From: Enoplolaimus lenunculus
Taxonomy: Eukaryota; Nematoda; Enoplea; Enoplida; Thoracostomopsidae
Assembly (NCBI GenBank): GCA_030248215.1
Contig: JASANG010001829.1
Location: forward strand, 39,771 to 103,770
Direction: 5' to 3'
Length of the DNA: 64,000 nt
Positions 1-10,366 of this stretch are shown here, piece after piece (the first letter of the stretch is position 1; every line of letters begins with the position of its first letter). The notes beneath the pieces are model-generated. The model did not search any database. It was not told the DNA's origin and saw only the letters and a list, made by a program, of their open reading frames with translations. The position numbers and the translations under genes were made by a program.

Positions 1-93
1 TCGGTTAACACTTTCGATTGCGATGACAATTTAAACACACGCCTGTGACAACTTGAAGTTTTCTAAATTCAATAATTATTGACGTTTACAATC

Positions 94-445
94 ATGTTTG
101 ACAGTAGCAAATTCACACTACTTAATTCAAGTAAAGGTGCGTGCGGAACATGATTTTCTGTGTTGTGTAATAAAATTCTACTTTATTATGTGCACACCAG
201 GTGACTTTTTTGAGAAGTGAGCGATGGACACTGAAGCTTTAACCTCTAACGCTACTGTACGATATATTCACTGGTACAGTTACGTATCTATGACTGGTAA
301 TAACCGCATTTCAGTAGCTAAATAACCACGTTCTGTCAGAACATATGTGCTTCAAAAATTTCTAATTGATTTTCTGTTTCTCATTGAAATCTGTGTTAAT
401 TAAACTTCGTTTATATTTCAGATACAAAACAAGGAGCTGAACAAG
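94..445 (+). other. possible leader exons of the astacin gene
   Basis: Two short open pieces, 94-136 (starting with an ATG, followed by a GTGCGT donor) and 422-445 (after a TATTTCAG acceptor, before a GTCAGT donor), join in phase with each other and with the next exon at 1098. They would give a short hydrophilic leader. No signal peptide is visible, which is odd for a secreted protease, so a further upstream exon or a different start is likely. The pieces are too short to prove by eye. Confidence 0.25.
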
Positions 446-544
446 GTCAGTTTTGTCCGCCGCTGTGTTATCATAAATTTCTAGAATTATATAATTAGGT
501 GAACCAACTGCTGCGACATTAATTGCCTTCAAAAGTTGCTAACT

Positions 545-686
545 TCTGGCAGTGAGAACTTGCAGATGCAACTTGTAAATTTGCAAGTTTTGATTCAAAA
601 AGAACCACAAAATTTTCAGCAGTATTCGTAGCATTTCCAATTGTCGTATGGTCATATAGCAAAAACTTACAAGTGTGAATAGGGCT
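545..686. mobile_element. truncated MITE copy (same family as 59725-60442)
   Basis: The right end reads AAGTGTGAATAGGGCT followed by TTA, matching the terminal inverted repeat of the larger copy at 59.7-60.4 kb. The left part (GAGAACTTGCAGATGCAACTTG) matches the subterminal sequence of that copy, but the outermost left end is missing. It is a short, internally deleted relic. Confidence 0.6.
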
Positions 687-1097
687 TTAAGGTTTTAACT
701 ATAGTTAAAAGAAGTAAACGTTAATGCTGCTCTTTCTGCCTTCTATATACCATCGAGGTTAACTTCAGCAGAAGCTGGCAACACGATAGTTTAAGCAGAT
801 TAAGTAAATTTCGTTGCAACTCGTTCCATTGAAGCATAGTACGTAACTATCAGAGGAGTAATACAAGGAGGATAGAGGGATATATTCCAACCGAAACATC
901 TGGAAAGATTCGAGAAAATGTACTTTTGCAGTGCTGTCGAATAAACTGTTGAGGTCAAAAAACAATAATCTGCTAGGAGTGGCCAAAACACACTTAAGAG
1001 TCCATATGTTAAAAAAACAAAGCGTACAAGTTGAACTAAACCTTTTCTGTGGAAGGGGATTTCTAGGAAGCTAAATTTATTAGTGATAATGTTTTAG

Positions 1098-4000
1098 CTG
1101 GAGTCGCCGATGGCGAAATGGTTGAAGGTGATATGCGTGTGGACGAAAAATCCGAAGGAGGAGTAAGAGACATAGAAACCGGGCCGTAGCCAGAGGAATG
1201 CAAAACCAAACCATGTTGCCCTTCTCAATGGTTTAGCAAAAAAATTTATATTAATAAGCAAATTTTCGTTCAGCTAAATTGATTTGTGCCCAATTCCGTT
1301 ATGCTGCACATTTTAAACGCAGTATCCCCACGACGAGCTAAAATTATAGGCTATGCTTATGAGACTAGAACATAATCTTTAAATGAATTTGGATCTTATG
1401 AATCGATGAAATAGCGAATAAGCAATTGTGCCAAAAATAAAACGCTATTTTAAACGCTGTGTAACGTTAAAACGTCACATGTAGAATCAAAAACAAACGC
1501 TTTTTTCTCCAAGCGTTTTTGCTGCCGCGAGTTCTAACTACAGATTGCAAAATTTGTATAAACAGTCTAATCATCAAACTTTTACTCCATACAACCACTC
1601 TAAAAACGGTACGCTCCTCAAAGTAACGTCGGTCAAAAACTGTGTTTAACTCTATTATTTTCAGAGCGATCGAAACATGATTCGCGACGAAAGATATCGA
1701 TGGCCGAAAAACAGTCAGGGTTTCGTAATTGTACCGTACGATTTTAGTGCATTAAGTAAGAATAAGGGTGGCATTAAGTACAATGCCATACGGTGACGTA
1801 CGCTGACGGACGGTGATGGTCGTCATCAAAACTATAACACCACCTTAATGTTAAAATGTTTTAAGCATTAATAGCACTTTAACACAAGAAAAAATATAAA
1901 TTTTTGCTCCACGGGTTTTAACTGGTAATCGCGAATCAAATCTGTTTGTGTACTGATCCGGGCGTTTCTGAACTGGGTATACGTGTAAATATATGTAAAA
2001 TATTTCGCATTGTGTATTATTTCGCGCACAGTGTTAATTCTAGCGAATTGATTTGAACTCGGCATTGGTTAACGCCAAAAAAGATTGAAAATTTTAGATC
2101 AAAAAGCACGACAAAAAGTGTTGGAAGCGGCACGGGACTACGGCCGATGGACCTGCATCAAATTTGTACAACGTAGGTCGGAACGAAATTACCTAAGAAT
2201 GAAACACGGTAACGGGTAAGCTGTTGAAAAAATGTGTCACGTTAAGTTTAATAGCATCGTCTAAGCGACAAGATTCCGACATGCGTCCGAACTACACTCT
2301 GTTGTAATCGCAATCAAAACAGCAATTTTGTCAGAATTTAAAAGCCAAAATCGGAATTGTTGGAATGTTAATAAAAAATTAAAACGTAAGCAATTTATAT
2401 ATCTCCTCTGCTAAGGTCCCGTTTAAAGGGAATTAAATATATTGTGGCAAAATCGAAAAAAATTAGAACGAAAATTTTAAACCAATGAATGTTTCTTTAA
2501 ATATTTTTAGATGCTGGTCGTACGTCGGAATGTTGAGACAAGGCGCTCAAGACTTGTCGCTTGGCAACGGTTGCTATGGGGACGTTGGAACACCAACTCA
2601 CGAAATGATGCACGCACTTGGATTTCATCATGAACAAAACCGCAAAGATCGTGATCAATATATTACTGTTAACTTTAACAACGTTGAATCAGGTATAAAT
2701 AAAGAAATTATCCTCCTAAAAATCACATTTTATGAGACTTTTCTCATATGATGGTAACGCAATTTTAAGTTTTATATATACATCGCGATAAACCATCAGA
2801 TTTGAGCAACGATGGACTAGCACTGAAAATCAGCCGTGGCATTTTGATTTAACCTGGTCTATCACTAGCTGACCATTTAGAAAAATAATTACATTACCAA
2901 GTTATATATGTATGTACTGAAATCGTCCGGTTTATCTATATTCCTTCTAAGGTGTTAAATTACTAATTTTTTCCAGAAACTTAAAACTAAGTTTGCTTTC
3001 AGCCAATTCCTACAATTTCGACCTATGCGACGACTCACAATGCAAACTTCCGAAAGATAAATACGATTTTCTAAGGTAATTGTGTTTTTTGTGTTTAAAG
3101 CTGTAGCGCGCTGGCTGGGCTGCAGAGACATGACTTAGTTGAGTTACTGATTTTGACCCGAAGCTTATTTAAGTTTCGTTAATACTGAGTTATGGTTGAT
3201 CATAAAGTCAGCTAAAGTTTTAGCTATTATTGCAAGATTTAAATGTAAGTGTTAGTTCGCTCACATGATCGATATCTCAAAACTTCTAATTTTGAGCTTA
3301 ATATCATTGCAATGAGTTATGAATAACTGCATTCGGGTTGAATACAAACAATATTTGTAGCACGGCTTTGCCGCTTTGCGTTCATTCTGAGACATATATG
3401 CACTGCACGCTGCTGGGATACGTCATGTGTGCGGTACGAGACGAACGAAGTTAAAAACATACGACTGCGTGCCCGAGAGCATCGCTGTCTTGCTATGCAA
3501 GTGAATAAGGAACGAGTGCACGCACAAGTGAGTTGCGCGGGTTTTTAAATCGTGTGCACAGCAAGTCAGCGATGTCCGAATATGAGCCATTGTAGTGGCT
3601 AAGGGCTAAAATATTGCAATTTAGTTATTTATATTATATTTAGTGTTATGCATTACGAAGGAAATGCATTTTCGAAAAATGGTCAAGATACAATGATCCC
3701 GAAAGCTCAATACCAGTACGTTTGAGTTTTTTAGATATTAATTTTAAACTTGCTTATAAGATAGCGAATTTTGAAACACTCAACATACTGTAATGCCCCG
3801 AATAAGAGGGGGTAATAAGAGGGTCCCCATTTTGAGTCCCAACCAATAGAAGTTCGTTTCCCTATTAAAAATCAGTAAGCGTGTAGCCTCTAAGCCCTAA
3901 TTAGAGTCCATAGATGTCAATTATCCCTAATTGTAGTGCATAAATGAGTCCAGGCCCAAATAAAGTTGAGTTCGAAACTTTAAAACATACTTAAGTTTTG

Positions 4001-6322
4001 GAAGCGGTCCCTCTCGTTTTGGAAATAGATGCTGAGCTAAATCTTCGCCGTTATTAATTCTTTAATTTGAACGCGCTTTTGATATTTCGTATCTTCTGTT
4101 TCTTATATATGCGCAATTCACAATCACTTTAGTCAGTCGTGCCGCAAAGTATACAATATACCATGGCTATCTTTATTATAGATGGGCGCCGGATATCCGG
4201 ATATGAAAAATATCCGGATATGTATCCGAAATGAAACGTGTATCAGGATATCCAAAATGCTTTTGTCTAAAATTTTTTCGGAATAATTTGCATGGTTTCA
4301 CCACCAAAGTAGCCGGAGCCAAGGTTGTTGGCCGGAACAAAACCACCGGAAAAATGGTTTTTTCCAATTTTTTCGATTTTTTTCTGAGGGGGTGGAAAAA
4401 ACTGGAAAAAAATGGAAAAATATTAAACGATTCTTAAATATAATATGGTACAAAATAACGTTCTTAGGTGACATCCAACTAATTTTCATGCAACACATTA
4501 ACAGTGACCGTGTATATGTCCACCAGGACACATTATATGTCCGAAAAACGCGAAAATTGCAGCATATGAATATATAAATGAATTTCAGAATTGAAACTTT
4601 GCCACGAGATTCGATGTAAAACTACATATGCACCTTGTTCGGTTCACTCACCAGGTTTCGTCGACAGTGGGGCGGCCAAAGTTTAGGAATAATTATTTAC
4701 ATTTATGGACTCTAATTAGGGTTTAGGGACTTTATGCGCTTACGGACTATTATTAGGGATACAGACTCCTATTGATTGGGACTCAAAATGGGAACCCCCT
4801 CTTATTCAGGTCACTGCAGTACTGGCATAATAAATACCGTTTTTAGAATTGTATCTTTTATGCTCATATCAATTTGCTCGAGGGTCAGGGTACTTCCTTT
4901 AGAGCAACAAGTTAAAACAAGTGTTAAGAAACGAAAATTGAAGTTCGCAAACTCAAAAAACACAAAATCGCGTTTCGGATATCCGAAATAGAAAATCTCA
5001 TTTCGGATATCCGGATATCCGGATAAATATCCGGCAAGAATTGCCGGATATCCGGATATGAAAAAATATCCGATGCCCATCACTAATCTTGATGTCATTT
5101 TTAAAACGAAATTGTGATAGCTCTCGTATATTTGTTATATTGTTTTACCGTTGACAATATTTTACTGTAAACGTTTCATTATTTAATACGTGAATACAAA
5201 CTTTAATTACTTCAAATGTAAAAAAAAGCTTGTGTATTATTTATCCATGTGGTGTGAAACAGCTCCATAACCCAAGTTTCAGGGGCAACTATTCCAGACT
5301 GCCTTGAAAAACAGTGACCATATATCTAATGAGCAGAACACCGATGGTGGATGCGTGATATGGCCAGGGCTGACGGAAGAGCCCTTCAAACATCCCAATT
5401 ATGGTGACCTCAAGCCCCTGGGGGTCAAAAATTAAAAAATTTAAAGGCCCACGAAGTTATGGAGCTGTGAAACATTTTATTGCACCTGATTCTCGGACCA
5501 ATCTGGGAGGACGACTATTCTTACGCCGTCCCTGGATATGGCAACATTCTAATTTTAGGGATAAAATCCTCGGTCAACGATTGGGACTTAGCAGACTCGA
5601 TGTAAGCAAATTGAAGGAAATGTACAACTGTGGCTCGAAAACAGTGACATCAAACCAAGGTTATCAAATTCCCGCAGGTACAGTAATCTTTAGACGTAAT
5701 TCTGGTGTCTATAGCTACGCTAGTTATTCATTTCACAGTTTCTCCATGTTCACAAAATATCGTTTTGAAAGATTCTCATTTAAAACGTGAAAAGCGTTTG
5801 AAACAGCGTTTTATTTTTGACACGATTCCTTGAAAATATCTGTACATATCTTCAAACGAATGAAATTATCTACTCGCATTGTAAATTGTAGGCCAATTTG
5901 ATGACTTCAGCTTCGGATACAGATCCCCGGACAACCTATTTGGATTGGATTTTAAAAACTCTGACGTTTTCATGAAACTAAAGATAACGTTGAGAACAGC
6001 CTAGAAGGCAATGCTGGCCAAACCTACTCTACATTTTAAGCTTTGGACATGTTTACGTTTTAAATTTTAGACGCTATAGTATATATAGTTAACATAATTT
6101 TTTAAATTGACCAACTATTGCAATGGTTAAACTCGTGATATTTTTACTAATTTATATTAAGTCCCGTCTCTGTAAACTTAGCCAATACAAAATTTAAATT
6201 TTTAAATTTCAGAAGTTGTAAAGGACATGCGAAGCGACTGCAGCGGTTTTACATACATTTGCAACGAGAAGAAATACCAATCGTGGTTGTTTTCGAATTG
6301 CCGAAAGACATGTGGCCTATAA
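1098..6322 (+). CDS. astacin-family zinc metalloprotease with ShK-like C-terminus, multi-exon
   Basis: Seven exons join in phase: 1098-1162, 1665-1755, 2098-2215, 2511-2692, 3003-3075, 5457-5677 and 6213-6322 (TAA stop). Exon 1 carries VEGDM, matching the propeptide FxGD box that keeps astacins latent. The catalytic domain begins around RYRWP and holds the family's four cysteines (TCIKF, GCWSYVG, NGCYGD, YNCG). The zinc site HEMMHALGFHHE lies at 2599-2634, inside the HExxHxxGxxH pattern. The last exon is a short cysteine-rich tail (DCSGFTYIC...NCRKTCGL) resembling an ShK domain that stops before the final cysteine. At the Met-turn the sequence is YGAVKHF instead of the usual YGSIMHY, so the methionine and the zinc-contacting tyrosine are both replaced. 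The acceptor at 5456 is weak. The long 3075-5457 intron holds two repeat families. Family certain; exon 5/6 joint moderate. AATAAA at 6608-6613 could serve polyadenylation. Confidence 0.86.
3786..4010 (+). repeat. dispersed repeat 'GAGTCC' family, copy 1 (intronic)
   Basis: Starts near ACTGTAATGCCCCGAATAAG and contains the marker CATTTTGAGTCCCAACCAAT, then several GAGTCC words. Related copies lie at 4665-4824 (opposite strand), 12268-12537 (same strand) and 44586-44905 (opposite strand). I cannot assign a superfamily. Confidence 0.6.
4177..5085. mobile_element. hAT-like MITE with GGATATCC-rich ends
   Basis: The ends are inverted copies: TATAGATGGGCGCC at left and, read from the right, TAGTGATGGGCATC. 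Both continue into runs of GGATATCCGGATAT. Flanking octamers ATCTTTAT (4169-4176) and ATCTTGAT (5086-5093) differ at one base, the 8-bp target duplication expected of hAT transposons. No transposase is present. The right third recurs at 47260-47563. It sits in the large intron of the astacin gene. Confidence 0.75.
4665..4824 (-). repeat. 'GAGTCC' repeat copy nested inside the hAT-like MITE
   Basis: On the minus strand this reads CTGCAGTGACCTGAATAAG then CATTTTGAGTCCCAATCAAT, matching the copies at 3786 and 12268. It lies between the two halves of the MITE at 4177-5085, so it is either nested in that element or was captured by it. Confidence 0.55.
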
Positions 6323-6977
6323 AAAATTACAACGAAGAATACTGGAAACATTAATACCTATTGTCATTAGTTAATAACAAAATTTGCAAATTTGGCGTGA
6401 ATTTTTTCCGAAAATTTAACTGTAATTGATACATTTTAGAATACAAGCTTCTTTATTAAGGCATAATCGTGAAACTTGCGTAATTCAACTTTCTATATAT
6501 AAGATAATCCGATATTTTCAATAGAACTAAATTAGTTAAAAACTGGCAAACGTATCAGTACAAGATTAAATGTGTAAGTAAATATGGTAGTATTCTAAGG
6601 TTTGCGAAATAAAAGTTATATTTGTGATGCAAATAAACTGAATTGATAGTTGTACAAGTATATCTAATATATGCTAAACATATTGCAAATATTGAATTAA
6701 CACAAGTATTCAAAATATTCTTTAAAACCATTTTTTTCACATGATTCAATATTTGTACACAGATTCATACCCAAGCCTGTGATTAAAATTAAACTCTATC
6801 GCTTTGCGATATCAAGCGATTACTATCATTGCTTGGTTATGATTGCTTTGCTAAATTCAAATGAGTTCATTTACCTCTTTGTTGACATTTTGTGCTCTGC
6901 GTACTTGCTATATCGTATATTTTGTGCGCGTAAGACAGACTTTGGATATCCCCATCCACTTTAAATATTCTTGGGCT

Positions 6978-8160
6978 GAATTATGTGCCTGATTTGTACA
7001 CCAAACGTTGTCAACCTATGCGACGAGCAATTCAGTGCATAGCTCTTTGTCAACCAAAGCGGCGAGGAATTAAATGCATAATTCGTACACCACTTTTTGT
7101 CAACCAATGCCGCGAGGAATTGAGTGCATAATTTGTACACCACTCTTTGTCAAGCAATGCGTCGAGGAATTCAGTGCATGATTTGTACACTACTCTTCGT
7201 CAACCAGTGCGTTCAATAATTGAGTGTATAATTGGTATACTACTCTTTGTCATCCAATCCGGTCGGCGAATTGAGAGTGCATAATTTGTACACCGATTTT
7301 CTCATCCAAGTGTCGAAGAATTAAGTGCATAATTTGTACACCACTTTTTCTCAATCAATGACTCGAGGAATTGAGTGCATAATTTGTACACCAATTTTTG
7401 TCAACCAATGCGTCAAGGAATTATAAGTGCATGATTTGTACACCACTCCTTTTCAACCAATGTGTGCAGGAATTTAGTGCATAATTTGCACACTACTGTC
7501 TTTGTCAATCAATGCGTCGAAGAATTAAGCGCACCAGACTTTGTCAACCAATGTGCTCATGAATTTAGAGTATAATTTGTACACCACTTTTTATCAACCA
7601 ATGCGTCGAGGAATTGAGTGCATAATTTTTACACCACTTTTTATCAACCAATGCGTCGAGGAATTGAGTGCATAATTTTTACACCACTTTTTATCAACCA
7701 ATGCGTCGAGGAATTGAGTACATAATTTGTACACCACTTTTTGTCAACCAATGCGTTGAGGAATTCATTGCATAATTTGTACATCACCTTTGTTAATCAA
7801 TGCGTCAAGGAATTGATTGCGTAACTTGTACACCACTCTTTTTAAACAAAGCGTCGAGGATTGAGCGCATAATTGGTGCAACCTTGTTGTCAACGAATGT
7901 GTCGAGCAATTGAGTGGATAATTTGTACACCACTCTTTGTCAACCTATGCGTCGAGAAATTGAGTGCATAAATTGTCCACCTCTCTCTACCAACTAATGC
8001 GTCGAGTAATTAACTGCATGATTTGCATAACTTGTACATCACTCGTTGTCAATCAATGCGTCGAGGAGCTCGGTGAATAATTTGTACACCACTCGTTGTC
8101 AACCAATGTGCCCAGGAATTTGCTGCATAATTTGCAAACCACACTTGTCAAAACTACGCT
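6978..8160. repeat. 50-bp minisatellite, about 23 units
   Basis: The unit contains CAACCAATGCGTCGAGGAAT then TGAGTGCATAATTTGTACAC. Exact spacing is 50 bases where units are best preserved (matching positions at 7591, 7641 and 7691). Neighbouring units around 7560-7740 are nearly identical while the outer ones are diverged by substitutions and small indels, the usual picture of local homogenisation. It starts about 650 bases past the astacin stop. Short open frames across it are products of the repeat, not genes. Confidence 0.9.
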
Positions 8161-8674
8161 GCATTTTGCTAATAGTTGAATATGAACTGTGCAATTGCAC
8201 GGCAGTAAACTATGATAATATGTGTGGCTTCGTTTTTGGCAAAGTTGGCGTTAAGGCATGCTTTGAACTATTTTATTGCTTACCACAGCTTTTTCAATCT
8301 TAATATTTGGCTCTCATGACACGCCAGCTTGCTGCTATGTTCGCTATATTTTTCCAACGTAAAATACAACCGAGATGACGGCTACTTACAAAGTTATTTT
8401 TGTTGACAGATACTGTATAAAATTTTACAAAACTAAACTCATTTTGAAATTTCACACTAAATTTATGAGAGCAGATGTCTATGGCATTTCAAATTTCGCT
8501 GTGGCTCTACAATTGTCACTACATAATTTACAACATCATTGACGGTTAACTTAGGTATCCGCTCACTCTGACTTCGGAGGAAGCTCATCACATCACAGTG
8601 CACAGCTGGGTTAAAATTTTGCTTGACGTTGAACTCCCTGGCCTCAAATTAGTTACCGATCCGTGAATACCTAA

Positions 8675-10065
8675 AGCGAAATTTACGTAATAACCGGGGC
8701 AGGCGGGCTACGGTTTGTACCATGTTGATTTCACGGCAACTTAACATTTGACTTTTCATATCGGGTCAACAGACATAAGTCTGATTGATGTCATATGACA
8801 CTAATACAAACTACCGCTCTCAGATGTTCAATGTGTACAAGATTCGGTATGCCACGTGATACTGTGAGACGTTTATGCGAATATCATATGATGTCGCATC
8901 GCTCTCACGTTACCATATTTGCATTGCGCACACAAAATGTCGCCTCCTTAAAAAAATAAATAGCTTGTCCGGTTTATGTTTTATCGAAACTCTTTATTTT
9001 CCAATAGTATCAGACAATCGCTGACATTATAGTGTTTTGCAGAAACACTATTTGGACTGTATAGGACATTGAAATCTTTAAAAACTGTGTAGTGGACATT
9101 GACACACTAGGGACACCGTTTTTTATCCAACTTTTGGCGGGAAATTCAGATTGTGGCGGGAAAATTAAATTTGGCCAGAAATTCAATCTTGGGTGGGAAA
9201 ATTTAAAGTTCGGAGGGAAATTTTAAATTTTGGCGAGTAATTCATATTTTGGCACGAACATTTGAATTTTGGTGGGAAATTCAAATTTGGCTTGGAAATT
9301 AAAATTTTGGCGAGTTGCGCTGACGCATATACCGTTTTGAACTGCGGTCGGTTGATGTGTTGAAATTGAAAGACCTGCCAATTTAATTCGGGCGCCATAT
9401 TCAAACTTTGGCGGGAACTTCAAATTTTTTTCCGGTAAATTTTAATTTTAGAGCGAGAAAAAGAATATACTGCTAAAATACTTTCAAATTTTTTGTACAT
9501 GTCCTAAGAGTAACATGTAAAACACAATAAAATAACGCGGTATATTAATTATCTAATTTAGCGCTTACCTGCGACAACTTTTAGACTGACGATAAAGTCC
9601 TACTGCTACGCGACTCAATATTAAACATTAACATAGCGCAAACTGTATACAGAATGTCCGGCAATGCAATACACTCTGTGCGGACTTTTTTAATTTGGAC
9701 CACAATGTCCGCATACGGTTTCGCAGTAGCAGTATAGCTAGTTTTTTTAACACAGTATAGGGGACGATCGTATTGTAACGGGTGAGTGACATGATATTCC
9801 AAAACTGTAAAGAATATCACGTGATTTTTCAGCGGGACAGTGAAATCTTCATACACTTATAAATGAGATACTCCGAGGAAAGAGAGCAGATATAATTTAA
9901 AATACCAAAGCACAACAAAAATTTGTTTCTAACATAAAACAGCTCTGAACTACGGCGTTAATTCAAAAATTCATGTTTAAAATTGTGGTATAATTCAACA
10001 AGACAACTTGGGTATGCTACCTCAAGTATGTCGACATTTGTAAATGTATCATATGATACTAAGCC
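8675..10065. mobile_element. palindrome-rich MITE family, composite copy
   Basis: The left end, after a TAA at 8672-8674, matches the family end (ACGTAATAACCGGGGCAGGC against ACGTTATAACTGGGGCAGTC at 30.55 kb). The following 220 bases match the reverse complement of 36060-36277 in the same order, including GTCATATGACA and ATATCATATGAT boxes. A block of TTGGCGGGAAATTC-type repeats follows (about 9125-9450), and more family sequence appears at 9786-9845 (GATATTCCAAAA, CAGCGGGACAGTG) and 10039-10060. The right end is not clear, and the middle may hold a separate insertion. Confidence 0.5.
9125..9450. repeat. degenerate TTGGCGGGAAATTCAAA array
   Basis: About a dozen irregular units of 20-30 bases built on TTTGGCGGGAAATTCAAATT. 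The same array type in reverse orientation fills 30890-31150 inside another copy of the palindrome-rich MITE, and a shorter one is at 42555-42690. The array therefore looks like part of the MITE family's interior. Confidence 0.7.
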
Positions 10066-10286
10066 TCTTTGAAAAATTGTGGCCACAAAAAGCAATATGG
10101 CAGACACGAAAACACTACGAAAAACATAATGTACACTTAAGTCCAAAAGAGTACCTTTTGCGACACTTGTACAGAATTGCATACAGATGGTACAATACAG
10201 ATACACACACAGAAGAAAACTTTCTAAGAGATTTCGGAAAACTTTTTATAGTTGAAAAAGCAAAATTAAAATTAATTGAAAGTTGA
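10044..10286 (+). CDS. unidentified short ORF (80 codons)
   Basis: I do not recognise this protein. The frame has an internally consistent, A-rich coding look, is rich in charged and aromatic residues (HYEKHNVHLSPKEYLLRHLY, RWYNTDTHTEENFLRDF), and ends in two stops in a row. The first codons overlap a CATATG palindrome of the adjacent MITE, so the real start is probably further in or upstream by splicing. An AATAAA lies about 70 bases after the stop. It could be the end of a host gene or a transposon-encoded piece. Confidence 0.35.
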   Translation: MYHMILSLFEKLWPQKAIWQTRKHYEKHNVHLSPKEYLLRHLYRIAYRWYNTDTHTEENFLRDFGKLFIVEKAKLKLIES

Positions 10287-10366
10287 TGAAAACCTACCCA
10301 ACCATGGGTAAAAACCAAAAAACCGTTCAAGGAATCCAACAATGATTCAAACAAAAATAAAGCGAA

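Noticed and set aside
4176-5098. Open frames rich in Gly-Tyr-Pro-Asp across the GGATATCC repeats
   Set aside because: Translations of the MITE ends; the element has no transposase.
5886-6003. Alternative astacin exon after ATTGTAG
   Set aside because: The frame runs to a stop without cysteines, while the ShK-like exon at 6213 joins in phase from 5677.
6978-8160. CRISPR-like array (regular direct repeats)
   Set aside because: No distinct repeat/spacer alternation; the whole 50-base unit repeats. The genome is eukaryotic.
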